64,000 nucleotides of DNA from Bin5 sp965204525 (GTDB taxonomy: Bacteria; Chloroflexota; Anaerolineae; Caldilineales; Caldilineaceae), in NCBI GenBank assembly GCA_965204525.1, contig OZ241994.1:5146001-5210000 (forward strand), in the 5' to 3' direction. A program made the translations under genes and the position numbers. The notes beneath the pieces are model-generated. The model did no database searches, was not told where the DNA came from, and worked only from the letters and a program-made list of their open reading frames with translations. Positions 32,424 through 41,873 of this stretch are shown here, in pieces; position 1 is the first letter of the stretch; every line of letters begins with the position of its first letter.

Positions 32424-33164
32424 ATGAATCTAAACAGTACAGAGATCGCCCAGTCTTTCGCTCGCGATGGATTTGCAATCGTCCCCAATCTGTTCCGGCT
32501 CGAAGAGGTCAAGACTTTCAAAGAGGAAATTCAGGCGATTCTGCTGAAGGTCAGGCAGGAGTCCGAAGGGGAAGACAGCCCCAGGAAATTTGTGGATGAA
32601 ACCGGCGTCTATGTCGGGCTGGCCGGTCGCAGCAGCCTGTTTCGCCAAGCCGTTCGTGATGAACGCCTGGTCGACATCCTCGAGGCCATCATTGGCCCCA
32701 ATGTCGAATTCTTGAGCGACAAAGTCGTGTACAAAGACGAAGATACGCATATCGCCAGCCCTTGGCATCAGGACTGGCCGTACTGGGAGGGAGCTCACAA
32801 GATTTCTGTCTGGGTCGCGCTGGACGATGCCACGCCCGAAAACGGCTGTCTCAAGCTCTTGCCCGGATCGCATCGCGGCAGCGTGATTCACGACGGCGAC
32901 ATGAGCGACGGCTCCGGCTTTGGTCATCGCATTCGACCCGAAGCGATCGACGAAAACGCGGCCGTCACCGCGCCGCTTGAGGCCGGCGGCGCAGTTTTCT
33001 TCCATGATCTGACCATGCACGCCAGCCACCCGAACTCGGAGCGCCGCGAACGCTGGACATGGGTCCCCACCTATCGCGATGCGCAGGCCGAAGATCCGCC
33101 CTATTCATTTGCCGTCGCCAACGTCGTGGTTCGGGGAACTGGTCGCGAACAGGTGCAGCCATAG
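32424..33164 (+). CDS. Phytanoyl-CoA dioxygenase (PhyH) family protein
   Basis: 246 residues. Iron triad H115-x-D117 (SPWHQDWPYW) and H199 or H202 (DLTMHASHPNS), followed by R207/R208 for 2-oxoglutarate binding. GGGAG lies before the ATG. Unlike the copy at 976-1746, this one has the more common WHQDW form. Its position between an aminotransferase and a sugar importer suggests oxidation of an imported small molecule. Confidence 0.9.
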   Translation: MNLNSTEIAQSFARDGFAIVPNLFRLEEVKTFKEEIQAILLKVRQESEGEDSPRKFVDETGVYVGLAGRSSLFRQAVRDERLVDILEAIIGPNVEFLSDKVVYKDEDTHIASPWHQDWPYWEGAHKISVWVALDDATPENGCLKLLPGSHRGSVIHDGDMSDGSGFGHRIRPEAIDENAAVTAPLEAGGAVFFHDLTMHASHPNSERRERWTWVPTYRDAQAEDPPYSFAVANVVVRGTGREQVQP

Positions 33165-33269
33165 CCCGACCAGGATTCGATTTTGAGTGACCGAGGCGTA
33201 TCTGTCATTCCCCGAACGGTACCATAGATTGCAGTTCCAACTGGGTACGGACCAATCTGAGAGGAGAGA

Positions 33270-34622
33270 ATGATGACCGTCACTAAAGGTAAATTGACCC
33301 GACGCACGTTCCTCAAAGCGACCGGTTTCGGTGCGGCGGCAGCAGCAGTTTCCGCCTGCGTTGCCCCCGCTCCTGCAGCCGGCGACGAGGCGGCCCCGGC
33401 CGCCGAACAGATCGATCTCGACTACTGGTATATTTGGGGCGGTCAGGGCGGTGAGGGCCAGGTGGCCGGCTGCGATCTGTTCACCGAACACAACCCCAAC
33501 ATCACCATGCACCCGTTGACTGCCGGCGGCGTTATCGTAGACAAAACGCTGGCCGCTTATGCCGCAGGGGACCCGCCCGACCTGGTCGACCTGATTCTCT
33601 GTGCCCCCCTTGCCGGACGCGGGGCCCTGATATCGGTAGACGACTACATCGAAAGCAGCACAATTGTCGATCTCGACAACTACCAGGCCGCTCACCTGGA
33701 GGCGGTAAACTGGGCAGGCGAACGATGGGGACTGCCCGCAAATGAGGGGCTTGGCTGGCTTGGCCTCGCCCGGAACCGGAACCTCGTACAGGAAGCCGGC
33801 CTCGATGAGGACGCTCTCCCCGGTGACTTTGAAGGGCTTCACGCCTGGGCCGAAGCCCTCGAAGATATCGATGACAACGGCAATGTCCAGACCCTCGGCA
33901 TGGACATCAGAGGAATTCTTACTTACCCCGACTGCTGGAGCGTCGTCATGGGCAAGCGCTACTTCGACGGCGAAACTTTCGAATACAACTTCGACAGCGA
34001 AGAATTCGCCGATGCTCTGCAGATCGCAAAGTCCTTCTATGATCGTGTAGGCGCTGAAAAGATCGCCGAATTCAAAGCGGCGCAAGAGGGTCAACCGATT
34101 CCCAGCCCGGCCGCGGCAGGCAGAGTTGGGCTCTTTTCCGGTGGGTCCTGGACACCTGGCTCGCTGGCGCTCAACGCCGCCGAGGGTCTCGAGTTTGGAT
34201 TTTCTTTCATGCCAGACGGCGCAGGCGAGGGCAAGATGCCCTTCTTCGCCGGCACCCACACGGCCATGATTCTGAACGGGTCAGACAATCCGGACGCCGC
34301 CTGGCAGTTCCTGGAATTCACCTCCACCGACGAGTACAATAGACGGGTCTACGACGTCTCCGGCTTCATCATGGGGACGAAGAGCTTCATCGACTCTCTG
34401 GATATGAGTGCGCTCTATCCCGGGCTCGACTTCTATACAAGCGGGCTGTCGGAGGGTACTCGAGTTTGGGGCATCGCCTCGGATCCAAACTGGTATCTGG
34501 CTTGGGACGAGTTCCTGTCCCTTGAGGAAGAGGTAGGCTTCGGCAAGACCGACCCGGCCGAGGGGCTGCAGATTCTCCAGGAAAAACTCACCACCGAACT
34601 GGCAAAGGTGTTGGAAGCCTGA
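33270..34622 (+). CDS. Sugar ABC transporter substrate-binding lipoprotein, Tat-type signal
   Basis: 450 residues. The N-terminus has the twin-arginine pattern LTRRTFLKATGFG followed by a lipobox VSAC, so it is probably exported folded through Tat and then lipid-anchored. Body is an SBP_bac_1 fold (YIWGGQGGEGQ, YAAGDPPDLVDL, HAWAEALEDIDDNGNVQTLG). GGAG lies before ATGATG. The next two genes are its permeases. Ligand unknown. Confidence 0.9.
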   Translation: MMTVTKGKLTRRTFLKATGFGAAAAAVSACVAPAPAAGDEAAPAAEQIDLDYWYIWGGQGGEGQVAGCDLFTEHNPNITMHPLTAGGVIVDKTLAAYAAGDPPDLVDLILCAPLAGRGALISVDDYIESSTIVDLDNYQAAHLEAVNWAGERWGLPANEGLGWLGLARNRNLVQEAGLDEDALPGDFEGLHAWAEALEDIDDNGNVQTLGMDIRGILTYPDCWSVVMGKRYFDGETFEYNFDSEEFADALQIAKSFYDRVGAEKIAEFKAAQEGQPIPSPAAAGRVGLFSGGSWTPGSLALNAAEGLEFGFSFMPDGAGEGKMPFFAGTHTAMILNGSDNPDAAWQFLEFTSTDEYNRRVYDVSGFIMGTKSFIDSLDMSALYPGLDFYTSGLSEGTRVWGIASDPNWYLAWDEFLSLEEEVGFGKTDPAEGLQILQEKLTTELAKVLEA

Positions 34623-34662
34623 CAGCTGAGAGCTTTGTCAGCTTGACGGGAGGAATAGACGA

Positions 34663-35544
34663 TTGACGCCCGCGACCAAACGATTCCTGACGATGTTGGC
34701 CTTCATATCGCCATGGATCATAGGGTTCCTGGGTTTCTTCGTCTATCCCCTCCTCCTGTCCCTCTATTACAGCTTTACCGAATACAATCTTCTGCAGCCG
34801 CCCAAGTGGGTCGGCCTGAAAAACTACACCAGCCTCACTGAGGACTCGCACTACCTGAACGCGGTGGGGAACACCATCTACTTCGTGGTGTTCTCGGTGC
34901 CTTTGGGCGTGCTAACCGCTTTCATCATCGCGTTCTTGCTCAATCAGCAGCTGCGGTTACGCGTTCTGCTGCGAATGATCTTCTACATCCCGATCGTCGT
35001 ACCGATTAGCGCCACCGCGATACTGTGGATGTGGATTTTCAACTCGAATTGGGGCTTGCTCAACAACCTTCTCGCTCTGATCGGTATCCAGGGCCCGTCT
35101 TGGCTGGGCAGCCCATCCTGGTCAAAACCTTCCCTGGTCATAATGCAACTCTGGTTGGTGGGAGGGTCAGTGCTTATCTTTCTGGCTGCTCTGCAGGACG
35201 TGCCCCGGGCGCTCTATGACGCCGCCATGGTGGACGGCGCCAATGCCCTGCGCCGCGTCTGGCATGTCACCATCCCAATGGTTACGCCCGCCATCCTCTT
35301 CAGCCTGCTGACCGGCCTGATTGCCGCCTTTCAGACCTTCGCCAATGCCTGGATCATGACCCGAGGCGGTCCGATTCGATCAACCGAGTTCTACGTACTC
35401 TATCTGTACGATAACGGCTTTCGCTTCTTTCGCATGGGGTACGCTTCGGCCATGGCATGGATTCTTTTCGGCGTCGTGGTCGTCGTAACTGTGATCCTGT
35501 TCCGGACCTCCGCGCGCTGGGTTTACTACGGCGGCGAAGGGTAG
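34663..35544 (+). CDS. Sugar ABC transporter permease (MalF/UgpA-like), TTG start
   Basis: 293 residues starting at TTG (34663) behind a strong GGGAGGAAT site. Six membrane helices; first one at FISPWIIGFLGFFVYPLLLSL. EAA loop YDAAMVDGANALRRVWHVTIP. It forms a heterodimer with the following permease. No ATPase gene follows. Confidence 0.92.
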   Translation: MTPATKRFLTMLAFISPWIIGFLGFFVYPLLLSLYYSFTEYNLLQPPKWVGLKNYTSLTEDSHYLNAVGNTIYFVVFSVPLGVLTAFIIAFLLNQQLRLRVLLRMIFYIPIVVPISATAILWMWIFNSNWGLLNNLLALIGIQGPSWLGSPSWSKPSLVIMQLWLVGGSVLIFLAALQDVPRALYDAAMVDGANALRRVWHVTIPMVTPAILFSLLTGLIAAFQTFANAWIMTRGGPIRSTEFYVLYLYDNGFRFFRMGYASAMAWILFGVVVVVTVILFRTSARWVYYGGEG

Positions 35545-35626
35545 TCGAATCGGGTCATATCTGGAGGGGCACCGAGACGCCCGTTCCCATGGGCCAAGCG
35601 CTAGCCTTTCAGCACAATTCATAACG

Positions 35627-36460
35627 ATGCACTTAACCGGGCGAACGTTGGGAAAAACAGTCTTCTACCTTGCCGGTCTGGTGGCGGCCGCCGCTTTTGC
35701 TCTGCCCTTCTTTTGGATGGTGTCCACCTCTCTTAAGGTCCCTGGCGACATCTTTGTATCGCCGCCTACATGGATTCCCTGGCCCCTTCAGTGGCAGTCC
35801 TATCCTGAGGCGTGGACCTTTATTCCCTTTTTCAGCTACACCGTTAACACACTCCAGATCGCCATCCCCTCCATTATTGGAATCCTTTTCTCCTGCACGC
35901 TGACCGCCTACGGCTTTGCCCGCATTCGCGCCTGGGGGCGGGACGTACTTTTCTTCATCTGCCTTTCCACGATGATGATCCCGTGGGCAGTTACGATGGT
36001 CCCTCTCTTCGTCATTTTCAAGAACCTGGGCTGGACAGGCACCTACCTGCCGCTCATTGTGCCCAGCTTCCTCGGCAGCGCCTTCTACATATTTCTTCTC
36101 AGGCAGTTTTTCCTGACGATCCCCATGGAACTGTCCGACGCGGCGCGGGTCGACGGCTGCTCGGAGTTGGGTATATTCGCACGTATAATTCTACCCCTCT
36201 CGAAACCGGTTCTTGCGACCGTGACTCTGTTCGAATTCAATCGAGTATGGAGCGACTACCTGGCCCCTCTGATCTTTCTTACCCGCCAGGAACACTTCAC
36301 CATCGCCCTCGGTCTTACCTACTTCCTCGATCGAGACCGCCCCTTATGGAATCTGGCCATGGCCGGCAATACCATGGCGATTCTGCCCGTAATTATCGTC
36401 TTCATGCTCGCTCAGCGGGCCTTCATCGAAGGCATAACCCTCACAGGAATCAAGGGCTGA
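35627..36460 (+). CDS. Sugar ABC transporter permease (MalG/UgpE-like)
   Basis: 277 residues, ATG at 35627. Six helices; the N-terminal helix leads into FWMVSTSLKVPGDIF, a MalG hallmark, and the EAA loop is SDAARVDGCSELGIFARIILP. It completes the importer begun at 33270. The gene is followed at 85 bases by an atypical kinase gene in the same direction. Confidence 0.92.
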   Translation: MHLTGRTLGKTVFYLAGLVAAAAFALPFFWMVSTSLKVPGDIFVSPPTWIPWPLQWQSYPEAWTFIPFFSYTVNTLQIAIPSIIGILFSCTLTAYGFARIRAWGRDVLFFICLSTMMIPWAVTMVPLFVIFKNLGWTGTYLPLIVPSFLGSAFYIFLLRQFFLTIPMELSDAARVDGCSELGIFARIILPLSKPVLATVTLFEFNRVWSDYLAPLIFLTRQEHFTIALGLTYFLDRDRPLWNLAMAGNTMAILPVIIVFMLAQRAFIEGITLTGIKG

Positions 36461-36544
36461 TTCACCCGCCAGTCGTCCAATTTCCCTGCCTCGTGCTAAG
36501 ATAATCTTTCTGTGAAAATCCGGTGAACTGAGGAGCGGAGATTC

Positions 36545-37435
36545 TTGCGCCATCCACTGCTGGACAGAAGGGTGATAGAACAAGCGCCCGGAGAATATCT
36601 TAGCGAGATTGGCAAGGTCTACTCAGTCTTTGATGCGCAGGTGCAGGATTCCGGTAACATCTCGTATGGCGTTCAGGTCGGACAACAGCGCTTCTTCGTC
36701 AAGACCGCGGGAGATCCCAACGATCCCCGCCCCTTTCTGCCCCACGAGGAAAGAGTAGCCCTGCTTCACAACGCAGTTCGCGTTCGACGCAGTTGCTCTC
36801 ACAGCACCTTACCCCGGCTGCACAACGTGATCGAGTCGGCGCACGGGCCGCTGCTCGTCTACTCGTGGGTCGAAGGCGAGCTTCTCCACGCTGGCAGTGC
36901 AACGCGACAACATCCTCATTCAGCCATGCAGCGCTTCCGCAGGCTGCCCCTCCCTGAGATCACGAAAGCGCTGGACGTCATCTTTGAACTGCACTATGAG
37001 CTTGCACTGGCAGGATGGATCGCGGTCGACTTCTATGACGGCTGCCTTATCTATGACTTTGCCAAGCAGAAGATGCAAATCGTAGACTTGGACATGTATC
37101 GAGAAGGCCCGTTTGTCAATGAGATGGGGCGGATGTTTGGCTCGTCCCGATTCATGGCGCCCGAGGAGTTTGAACGAGGGGCGGCGATCGATGAGCGAAC
37201 GAACGTCTTCACCATGGGTCGGACCGCAGCCAACCTGCTGTCCGACGGCACACTGGACCGTTCCGCCTTCCGCGGCAGCGACGAGCGCTATGAGGTTGTT
37301 CGCAAAGCGTGCAGCGGCGAGCGCAGAGAGCGCTATGCCTCCGTTGGTGACTTCTACGCTGCCTGGTTAACTGCTACCGCCCGCCAAAGCCGGTCATGGC
37401 AATCCCCTGAACGAAGTAACGCTGGGCCACGATGA
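36545..37435 (+). CDS. Degenerate protein kinase-like protein
   Basis: 296 residues, TTG start behind AGCGGAG. Kinase-like layout: probable ATP-binding Lys53 in FFVKTAG, hinge LLVYSWVEGELL, a catalytic-loop equivalent AVDFYDGC (the usual HRD reads AVD, keeping D162, and the Asn five residues on is Cys167), a DFG equivalent VDLD (D181), and an APE motif at 205-207 (MAPEEF). Two key Asp and Lys are present, but both signature motifs are altered, so activity on protein is uncertain; a small-molecule kinase or pseudokinase is possible. Its 3' end overlaps the oppositely oriented permease gene by 62 bases. Confidence 0.75.
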   Translation: MRHPLLDRRVIEQAPGEYLSEIGKVYSVFDAQVQDSGNISYGVQVGQQRFFVKTAGDPNDPRPFLPHEERVALLHNAVRVRRSCSHSTLPRLHNVIESAHGPLLVYSWVEGELLHAGSATRQHPHSAMQRFRRLPLPEITKALDVIFELHYELALAGWIAVDFYDGCLIYDFAKQKMQIVDLDMYREGPFVNEMGRMFGSSRFMAPEEFERGAAIDERTNVFTMGRTAANLLSDGTLDRSAFRGSDERYEVVRKACSGERRERYASVGDFYAAWLTATARQSRSWQSPERSNAGPR

Positions 37436-38318
37436 ATATCGCCACCATCGGCGTCAACATCACCGTGCTGGCCGCGAAAACGACCTCCCAGTTCTTCGCG
37501 TAGGAGTCATTGTAGGCGCGGATGCCCAGTGCAAGCGGCCACTTGTCCATCGAATTGATGTAGATCAGCGGGTTCATGAAGTCGTTGTAGTGCTGCAGGA
37601 GCGCAAACACCGCAACGGTTGCGATGACTGGTTTCGAGAGAGGAAGCAGGATCTGGATCAGTACCCGGATGCGGTTGGCGCCGTCGATTTCAGCCGCGTC
37701 TTCCAGCTCCATCGGAATGCCGCGAAAGAACTGGCGCATCAGAAAAACATATATAGCGCCGATGCCTCCCCAGTAGGGCACAATCAGCGGCAGCCAGGTG
37801 TCAATCCATTTCAGGTTTTTGAAAATCAGGAAACGCGGCACCAGGGTCACCACGTCGGGCAGCATCATCGTCGCCAGCAGCAGCCCAAACCAGAAATTGC
37901 GCCCCGGCCAGCTGATGCGGGCGAATGAGTAAGCGACCAGAGCCGACGAAACGACCGTCCCCACGACCGCAAACAGAACGATGATCAGAGTATTGACGAT
38001 GAATCTTGTCAGCGGCAACAGCTGAAATGCCTTGACGTAGTTGTTCCAGTGGGGGTCCTGCGGAAGCCACACGATCGGGTGCGCGAAGACTTCCGTCGAG
38101 ACTTTCAGCGAGGACGAGATCATCCAGAAGGTGGGCACCAGGAACGTGACCACCAGGAACGTCATAAAGAGTTGCAGAGCCGCCAGCCGGACTAGCTCCC
38201 ACCCTGAGCGAGATGTCTCACCCCGTCTCTGTCTCAGTGAGCCTCCGGCCTGCAGCTCGGCAGATGATGACTGCCAACCGGGCGTCAAGGCCCCCTGCGC
38301 CTGTCTGTCCGACCGCAT
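37374..38318 (-). CDS. Sugar ABC transporter permease (MalG/UgpE-like)
   Basis: About 314 residues from the ATG at 38318, which overlaps the context of the stop of the previous permease (TGACGATG), so the two are translationally coupled. A 45-residue polar N-terminus precedes the helices; motifs are FWMISSSLKVSTEV and the EAA loop EDAAEIDGANRIRVLIQILLP. Tail-to-tail overlap of 62 bases with the kinase-like gene. Confidence 0.92.
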   Translation of the reverse strand: MRSDRQAQGALTPGWQSSSAELQAGGSLRQRRGETSRSGWELVRLAALQLFMTFLVVTFLVPTFWMISSSLKVSTEVFAHPIVWLPQDPHWNNYVKAFQLLPLTRFIVNTLIIVLFAVVGTVVSSALVAYSFARISWPGRNFWFGLLLATMMLPDVVTLVPRFLIFKNLKWIDTWLPLIVPYWGGIGAIYVFLMRQFFRGIPMELEDAAEIDGANRIRVLIQILLPLSKPVIATVAVFALLQHYNDFMNPLIYINSMDKWPLALGIRAYNDSYAKNWEVVFAASTVMLTPMVAIFIVAQRYFVQGIAMTGFGGR

Positions 38319-38320
38319 CG

Positions 38321-39241
38321 TCAATCCCCTTCCTCGTAGTAGACCCAGCGGTTAGACAAGTAGAACTGGACCAGGGTGAACCCAACTACAATTACGAAAA
38401 GCTCCCAGGCCAGGGCTGATGCGTAGCCCATGTTGAAGTACTGGAAGGCGTTGCGATAGATGTTGAGGACCACGAACAGGGTGGCGTCCTGCGGACCGCC
38501 TTCGGTCATGATCATCGCCGGCACGAACGTCTGGAAGGAGTTGATGATCGCGATTACCGAGTTATAGAAGATCAGGGGCGTCATCAGCGGGAGAATGACG
38601 TAACGCAGCTGGCCAAACGCGCCGGCGCCATCCAGACTGGCGGCCTCTTTCAGCGAGTCCGGAATGTTGCCCAGCCCGGCGATGAAGATCACCATCTGGC
38701 GGCCAATCATCCAGAAAGACATGAATATGAATGCAGGCTTGGTCAACTGCGGTTCAAACAGCCACATGCGCGGCTCGAAACCGAACCAGCCCAGCGCTTC
38801 GTTGAGGATGCCGAACTCCGGGTGCAGCACGCGTTGCCAGACCACCGCGCTGGCAACCAGGGGCACGATGATCGGCATATAGAATCCGGCCCGGTAAAAG
38901 TCCCGGAAGCGGATCCTTTGCGTCAGCGCCAGCGCCAGAGAGAATGAAATTGTCAGTTGGATCGGCACCGCGAAGATGGTGTAAAAGGCGCTGTTGTAGA
39001 GGCTGAGATTGACCTTCGGGTCTTTGAACATCCGCGCCAGGTTGGCGAAACCGACGAACGACGGCGGGCTCAGAAGATCCCATTCGACAAAGATCAGATA
39101 AACCGAATAGAGCATCGGGAAAGCGATAAAGACCGAGAACCCGATGATAAACGGTGAGGCAAACAGATAGCCTGCAATCCAGTCCCGCAGTTGGCGTTTC
39201 GAAATGCGGCGTCTGCCTGCGGGTGCGGTCGTTACGGCCAT
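38321..39241 (-). CDS. Sugar ABC transporter permease (MalF/UgpA-like)
   Basis: 306 residues; first helix at AGYLFASPFIIGFSVFIAFP after a basic N-terminus. EAA loop KEAASLDGAGAFGQLRYVILP. It is the partner of 37374-38318 and follows the binding-protein gene by about 60 bases. Confidence 0.92.
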   Translation of the reverse strand: MAVTTAPAGRRRISKRQLRDWIAGYLFASPFIIGFSVFIAFPMLYSVYLIFVEWDLLSPPSFVGFANLARMFKDPKVNLSLYNSAFYTIFAVPIQLTISFSLALALTQRIRFRDFYRAGFYMPIIVPLVASAVVWQRVLHPEFGILNEALGWFGFEPRMWLFEPQLTKPAFIFMSFWMIGRQMVIFIAGLGNIPDSLKEAASLDGAGAFGQLRYVILPLMTPLIFYNSVIAIINSFQTFVPAMIMTEGGPQDATLFVVLNIYRNAFQYFNMGYASALAWELFVIVVGFTLVQFYLSNRWVYYEEGD

Positions 39242-39300
39242 GGATGCTCCTCAAAGGGGGTGGCTTCGCTACTCGCCACCCCCTGTTCGGCACAACTCAC

Positions 39301-40695
39301 TTATCCCTGCTTCGCCCAGTGGGCATCCAGCAGGCCCTGCACACCTTCGTTAACCGCCGGGATGACGTCGGCAGCCGCGGCGCTGTTGGCCAGCATCGGA
39401 TCCCAGCCAACCGGCTTGGCGACCTCGCTCCAGATCTGACCGCGAGAAACGCCGCCGATAACGTCCACCTCTGAACGCAGGAAGGCGTTGCTGAATGCGG
39501 CTGCGTTGGAGACGCCGAAGCGCTCCTCAATCGTCGGGCCCCAGAAATTCTCAACCAGATCCGAAGTATTGGGAATACGGCCCGTAATGGTCGAATAGAT
39601 CTTCTGGCCGTCTTCCCCGCCCATATAGTGTACAAAGTCCCAGGCAGCATCTACCAGGTCGCTCTTCGGTACGCACACACCTTCGGCCCAGCCGCGGTGA
39701 GGCCGGCTCTCGTCTGCCATCTGCGGCATCATCACCACGTCAAACTCGATCTGCTTCCCCTCTTCCCGTAATTCGGGGCTGTTCAGGCGCGGGAAGAACC
39801 ATGGGCCTTCATACTTCATGGCAGCGTTGCCGGTGTCGATCGTATTGGTCCCGCCTTCCAGGTCGGCCGGCGTCGGCGAGATGCCCAGACTGTACATGAA
39901 GTCCTGCGCCACGAGCTGCAGAATGTCGATGATCTCCGGCTGGTCGAACATGGCCGTGCGCGGATCCACCAACACATCGAACTCCTGCACCCCGGTGGCC
40001 CGGATCCAGTGGATGTCGCGGGCATAGCTGCCGTTGGCCTGGTAGCCATACATCTTGGAACTGCCGTCAGTGCTGGTCAGCTGCTCGGCGATGCTGACAA
40101 AATCGTCAAACGTCCAGTCGTCGGTCGGATATGCGACCCCGGCTTCGTCAAAGGCGTTCTTCGCATAGAACATCACCATCACACCGGACTGGAGCGGAAT
40201 CAGATAGCGGCTCCCATCGCGCCGTGTGCTGAACTCGATGCTGTCTACGCCATCCGGATACGGTCCATTGAAATTGTCCCGCTCAATGTAGGCGTCGATC
40301 GGGGCCAGGAGCCCGGCATCGCTGAAGGGCTGCCACTCCCACCCCTGGAACGAGGCAATCTCAGGCACGACACCGCCCGCGAAAGAGGTCTGCAACTTGG
40401 TGTAATAGTCCACGCCCGTACCGCTGATCGACGGCTTGACTGTGACGTTCGGGTTCTGCTCGCCATAGGTAGTCGCCAGCTCTTCCCAAGCAGGGATATC
40501 GGAAGCGTCGCCCCAGGCGAAAAAGTCCAATTCGATCTCCTCGGCGGCCGGGGCCGCGCTGCCGCTTGCGCCGCCGTCGGCCGGCGCCGGCGCCGGACAC
40601 GCTGCGAGCAGCAATGTCGTGGAACCGATACCGATTCCTTGCAGAAACTTTCGCCGGGATACCTGGCGGCTCCTGCTCCGTTGAGCGTCTGTCAT
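39301..40695 (-). CDS. Sugar ABC transporter substrate-binding lipoprotein, Tat-type signal
   Basis: About 464 residues from the ATG at 40695, which has GGAGGGAAC just before it; a longer frame to 40773 lacks a site. Twin-arginine pattern SRRKFLQGIGIG and lipobox LAAC point to Tat export and lipid anchoring. SBP_bac_1 fold with FFAWGDASDIPAWEEL and FAGGVVPEIASFQGWEW. First gene of a minus-strand operon with two permeases. Confidence 0.92.
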   Translation of the reverse strand: MTDAQRSRSRQVSRRKFLQGIGIGSTTLLLAACPAPAPADGGASGSAAPAAEEIELDFFAWGDASDIPAWEELATTYGEQNPNVTVKPSISGTGVDYYTKLQTSFAGGVVPEIASFQGWEWQPFSDAGLLAPIDAYIERDNFNGPYPDGVDSIEFSTRRDGSRYLIPLQSGVMVMFYAKNAFDEAGVAYPTDDWTFDDFVSIAEQLTSTDGSSKMYGYQANGSYARDIHWIRATGVQEFDVLVDPRTAMFDQPEIIDILQLVAQDFMYSLGISPTPADLEGGTNTIDTGNAAMKYEGPWFFPRLNSPELREEGKQIEFDVVMMPQMADESRPHRGWAEGVCVPKSDLVDAAWDFVHYMGGEDGQKIYSTITGRIPNTSDLVENFWGPTIEERFGVSNAAAFSNAFLRSEVDVIGGVSRGQIWSEVAKPVGWDPMLANSAAAADVIPAVNEGVQGLLDAHWAKQG

Positions 40696-41065
40696 AGTTC
40701 CCTCCTTACAGGGGTGAGCTTCGGACCGATATTCTGATTGTGAACCGATGGAAGGCCCGAGGCGCGGCGGCAACTCGATGAGGATCGTGATGCCAACCCG
40801 GTTGGGCCGTTCGGCATAGGATACATTACTTGGTTGAATTCGTCATATCCAAGCAGGCGCAGACAAGTAAACGGCTGTTCAGCCGCATTTATTAACCAAC
40901 TACTAACCTCTTCTTAATTTGCGCCTATTGGCGAGCCTGTACGATAGCCAGTCATGGAAAGCGCCTGAAGTCACCAAGCTCTCAGGGCCGTCTGCGTATA
41001 GTGAAAGCCACCTTGCGGGCCAAGTGCGGACAGCCAGTGGAAATATCTAACGAAGAGAACGTTCT
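40696..41065. other. Divergent intergenic region between a sugar importer and an aquaporin gene
   Basis: About 370 bases. Contains a short perfect inverted repeat (CGGCTG-TT-CAGCCG at 40873-40886) in an AT-rich patch. It must hold promoters for both divergent units, but I see no convincing hexamer pair. Confidence 0.4.
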
Positions 41066-41734
41066 ATGGACTTGTATCTGTTGCGGCGGACCGGCGCTGA
41101 ATGCATCGGTGTCTTCTTTCTTGTATTGGCCGCCTGCGGCTCTGTCATGATAGGCGGGCTGACGGGCGCGTACGGCCACGTGGGCATGGCCCTTTCACCA
41201 GGGCTTGTCGTAATGGTCATGGTGGCAGCTACCGGACATCTGTCCATGGCCCATCTGAACCCTGCAGTGACCCTGGCCTTCGCTCTGTCCGGACATTTTC
41301 CCTGGCGGGAAGTCCCGTTCTATATCATCGGCCAGCTTGCCGCGGCGGCCCTGGGAGCCGCAGTACTTCGGTTTCTGTTCGGCAACGTGTACACGCTGGG
41401 CGCCAATCTGCCTGCCGGCCCGGCTACACAATCTCTGGTCATGGAGATACTGGTAACCGCCATCCTGATGTTCGTCATTGTGGCGGTAGCGACAGACAAA
41501 CGGGCGAAGGGCCTGCCGGCGGGGCTTGCGATCGGTGGGGCAGTCGCGTTGAACGTACTCTGGGCAGGTCCGATCAGCGGCGCGTCAATGAACCCGGCGC
41601 GTTCTTTCGGCCCGGTCCTTGTTTCCGGTGTCTGGACGGCTCACTGGATCTACTGGGTGGGTCCGATTATCGGGGCGGCCCTGGGCGCGTTCGCCTACGA
41701 ATTCATACGTCACGCCAGACCAGACGGTGCATAA
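41066..41734 (+). CDS. Aquaporin/glycerol facilitator (MIP family)
   Basis: 222 residues. Six membrane helices and both half-helix NPA motifs, HLNPAVT (about residue 65) and SMNPARSFGP (about 178), the signature of aquaporins. The context GHLSMAHLNPAVT and the R after the second NPA are typical of water channels. It moves water or small neutral solutes across the cell membrane. Transcribed alone; divergent from the sugar importer to its left. Confidence 0.93.
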   Translation: MDLYLLRRTGAECIGVFFLVLAACGSVMIGGLTGAYGHVGMALSPGLVVMVMVAATGHLSMAHLNPAVTLAFALSGHFPWREVPFYIIGQLAAAALGAAVLRFLFGNVYTLGANLPAGPATQSLVMEILVTAILMFVIVAVATDKRAKGLPAGLAIGGAVALNVLWAGPISGASMNPARSFGPVLVSGVWTAHWIYWVGPIIGAALGAFAYEFIRHARPDGA

Positions 41735-41873
41735 GGCCGAAGTGGCCCTGAGCTGAACCTCTGATTCTCTTCATGGGGCTGGGAGCGTACGAGGAGGCGG
41801 AACGCAACATCACTCTGCGCCCATTTCGATTGCATTTCCCTCACCGAAGGGGCTGCGTCTCGACAGCCCAATT

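Noticed and set aside
33105..34259. 384-codon minus-strand ORF
   Set aside because: Antisense to a sugar-binding protein gene; shadow.
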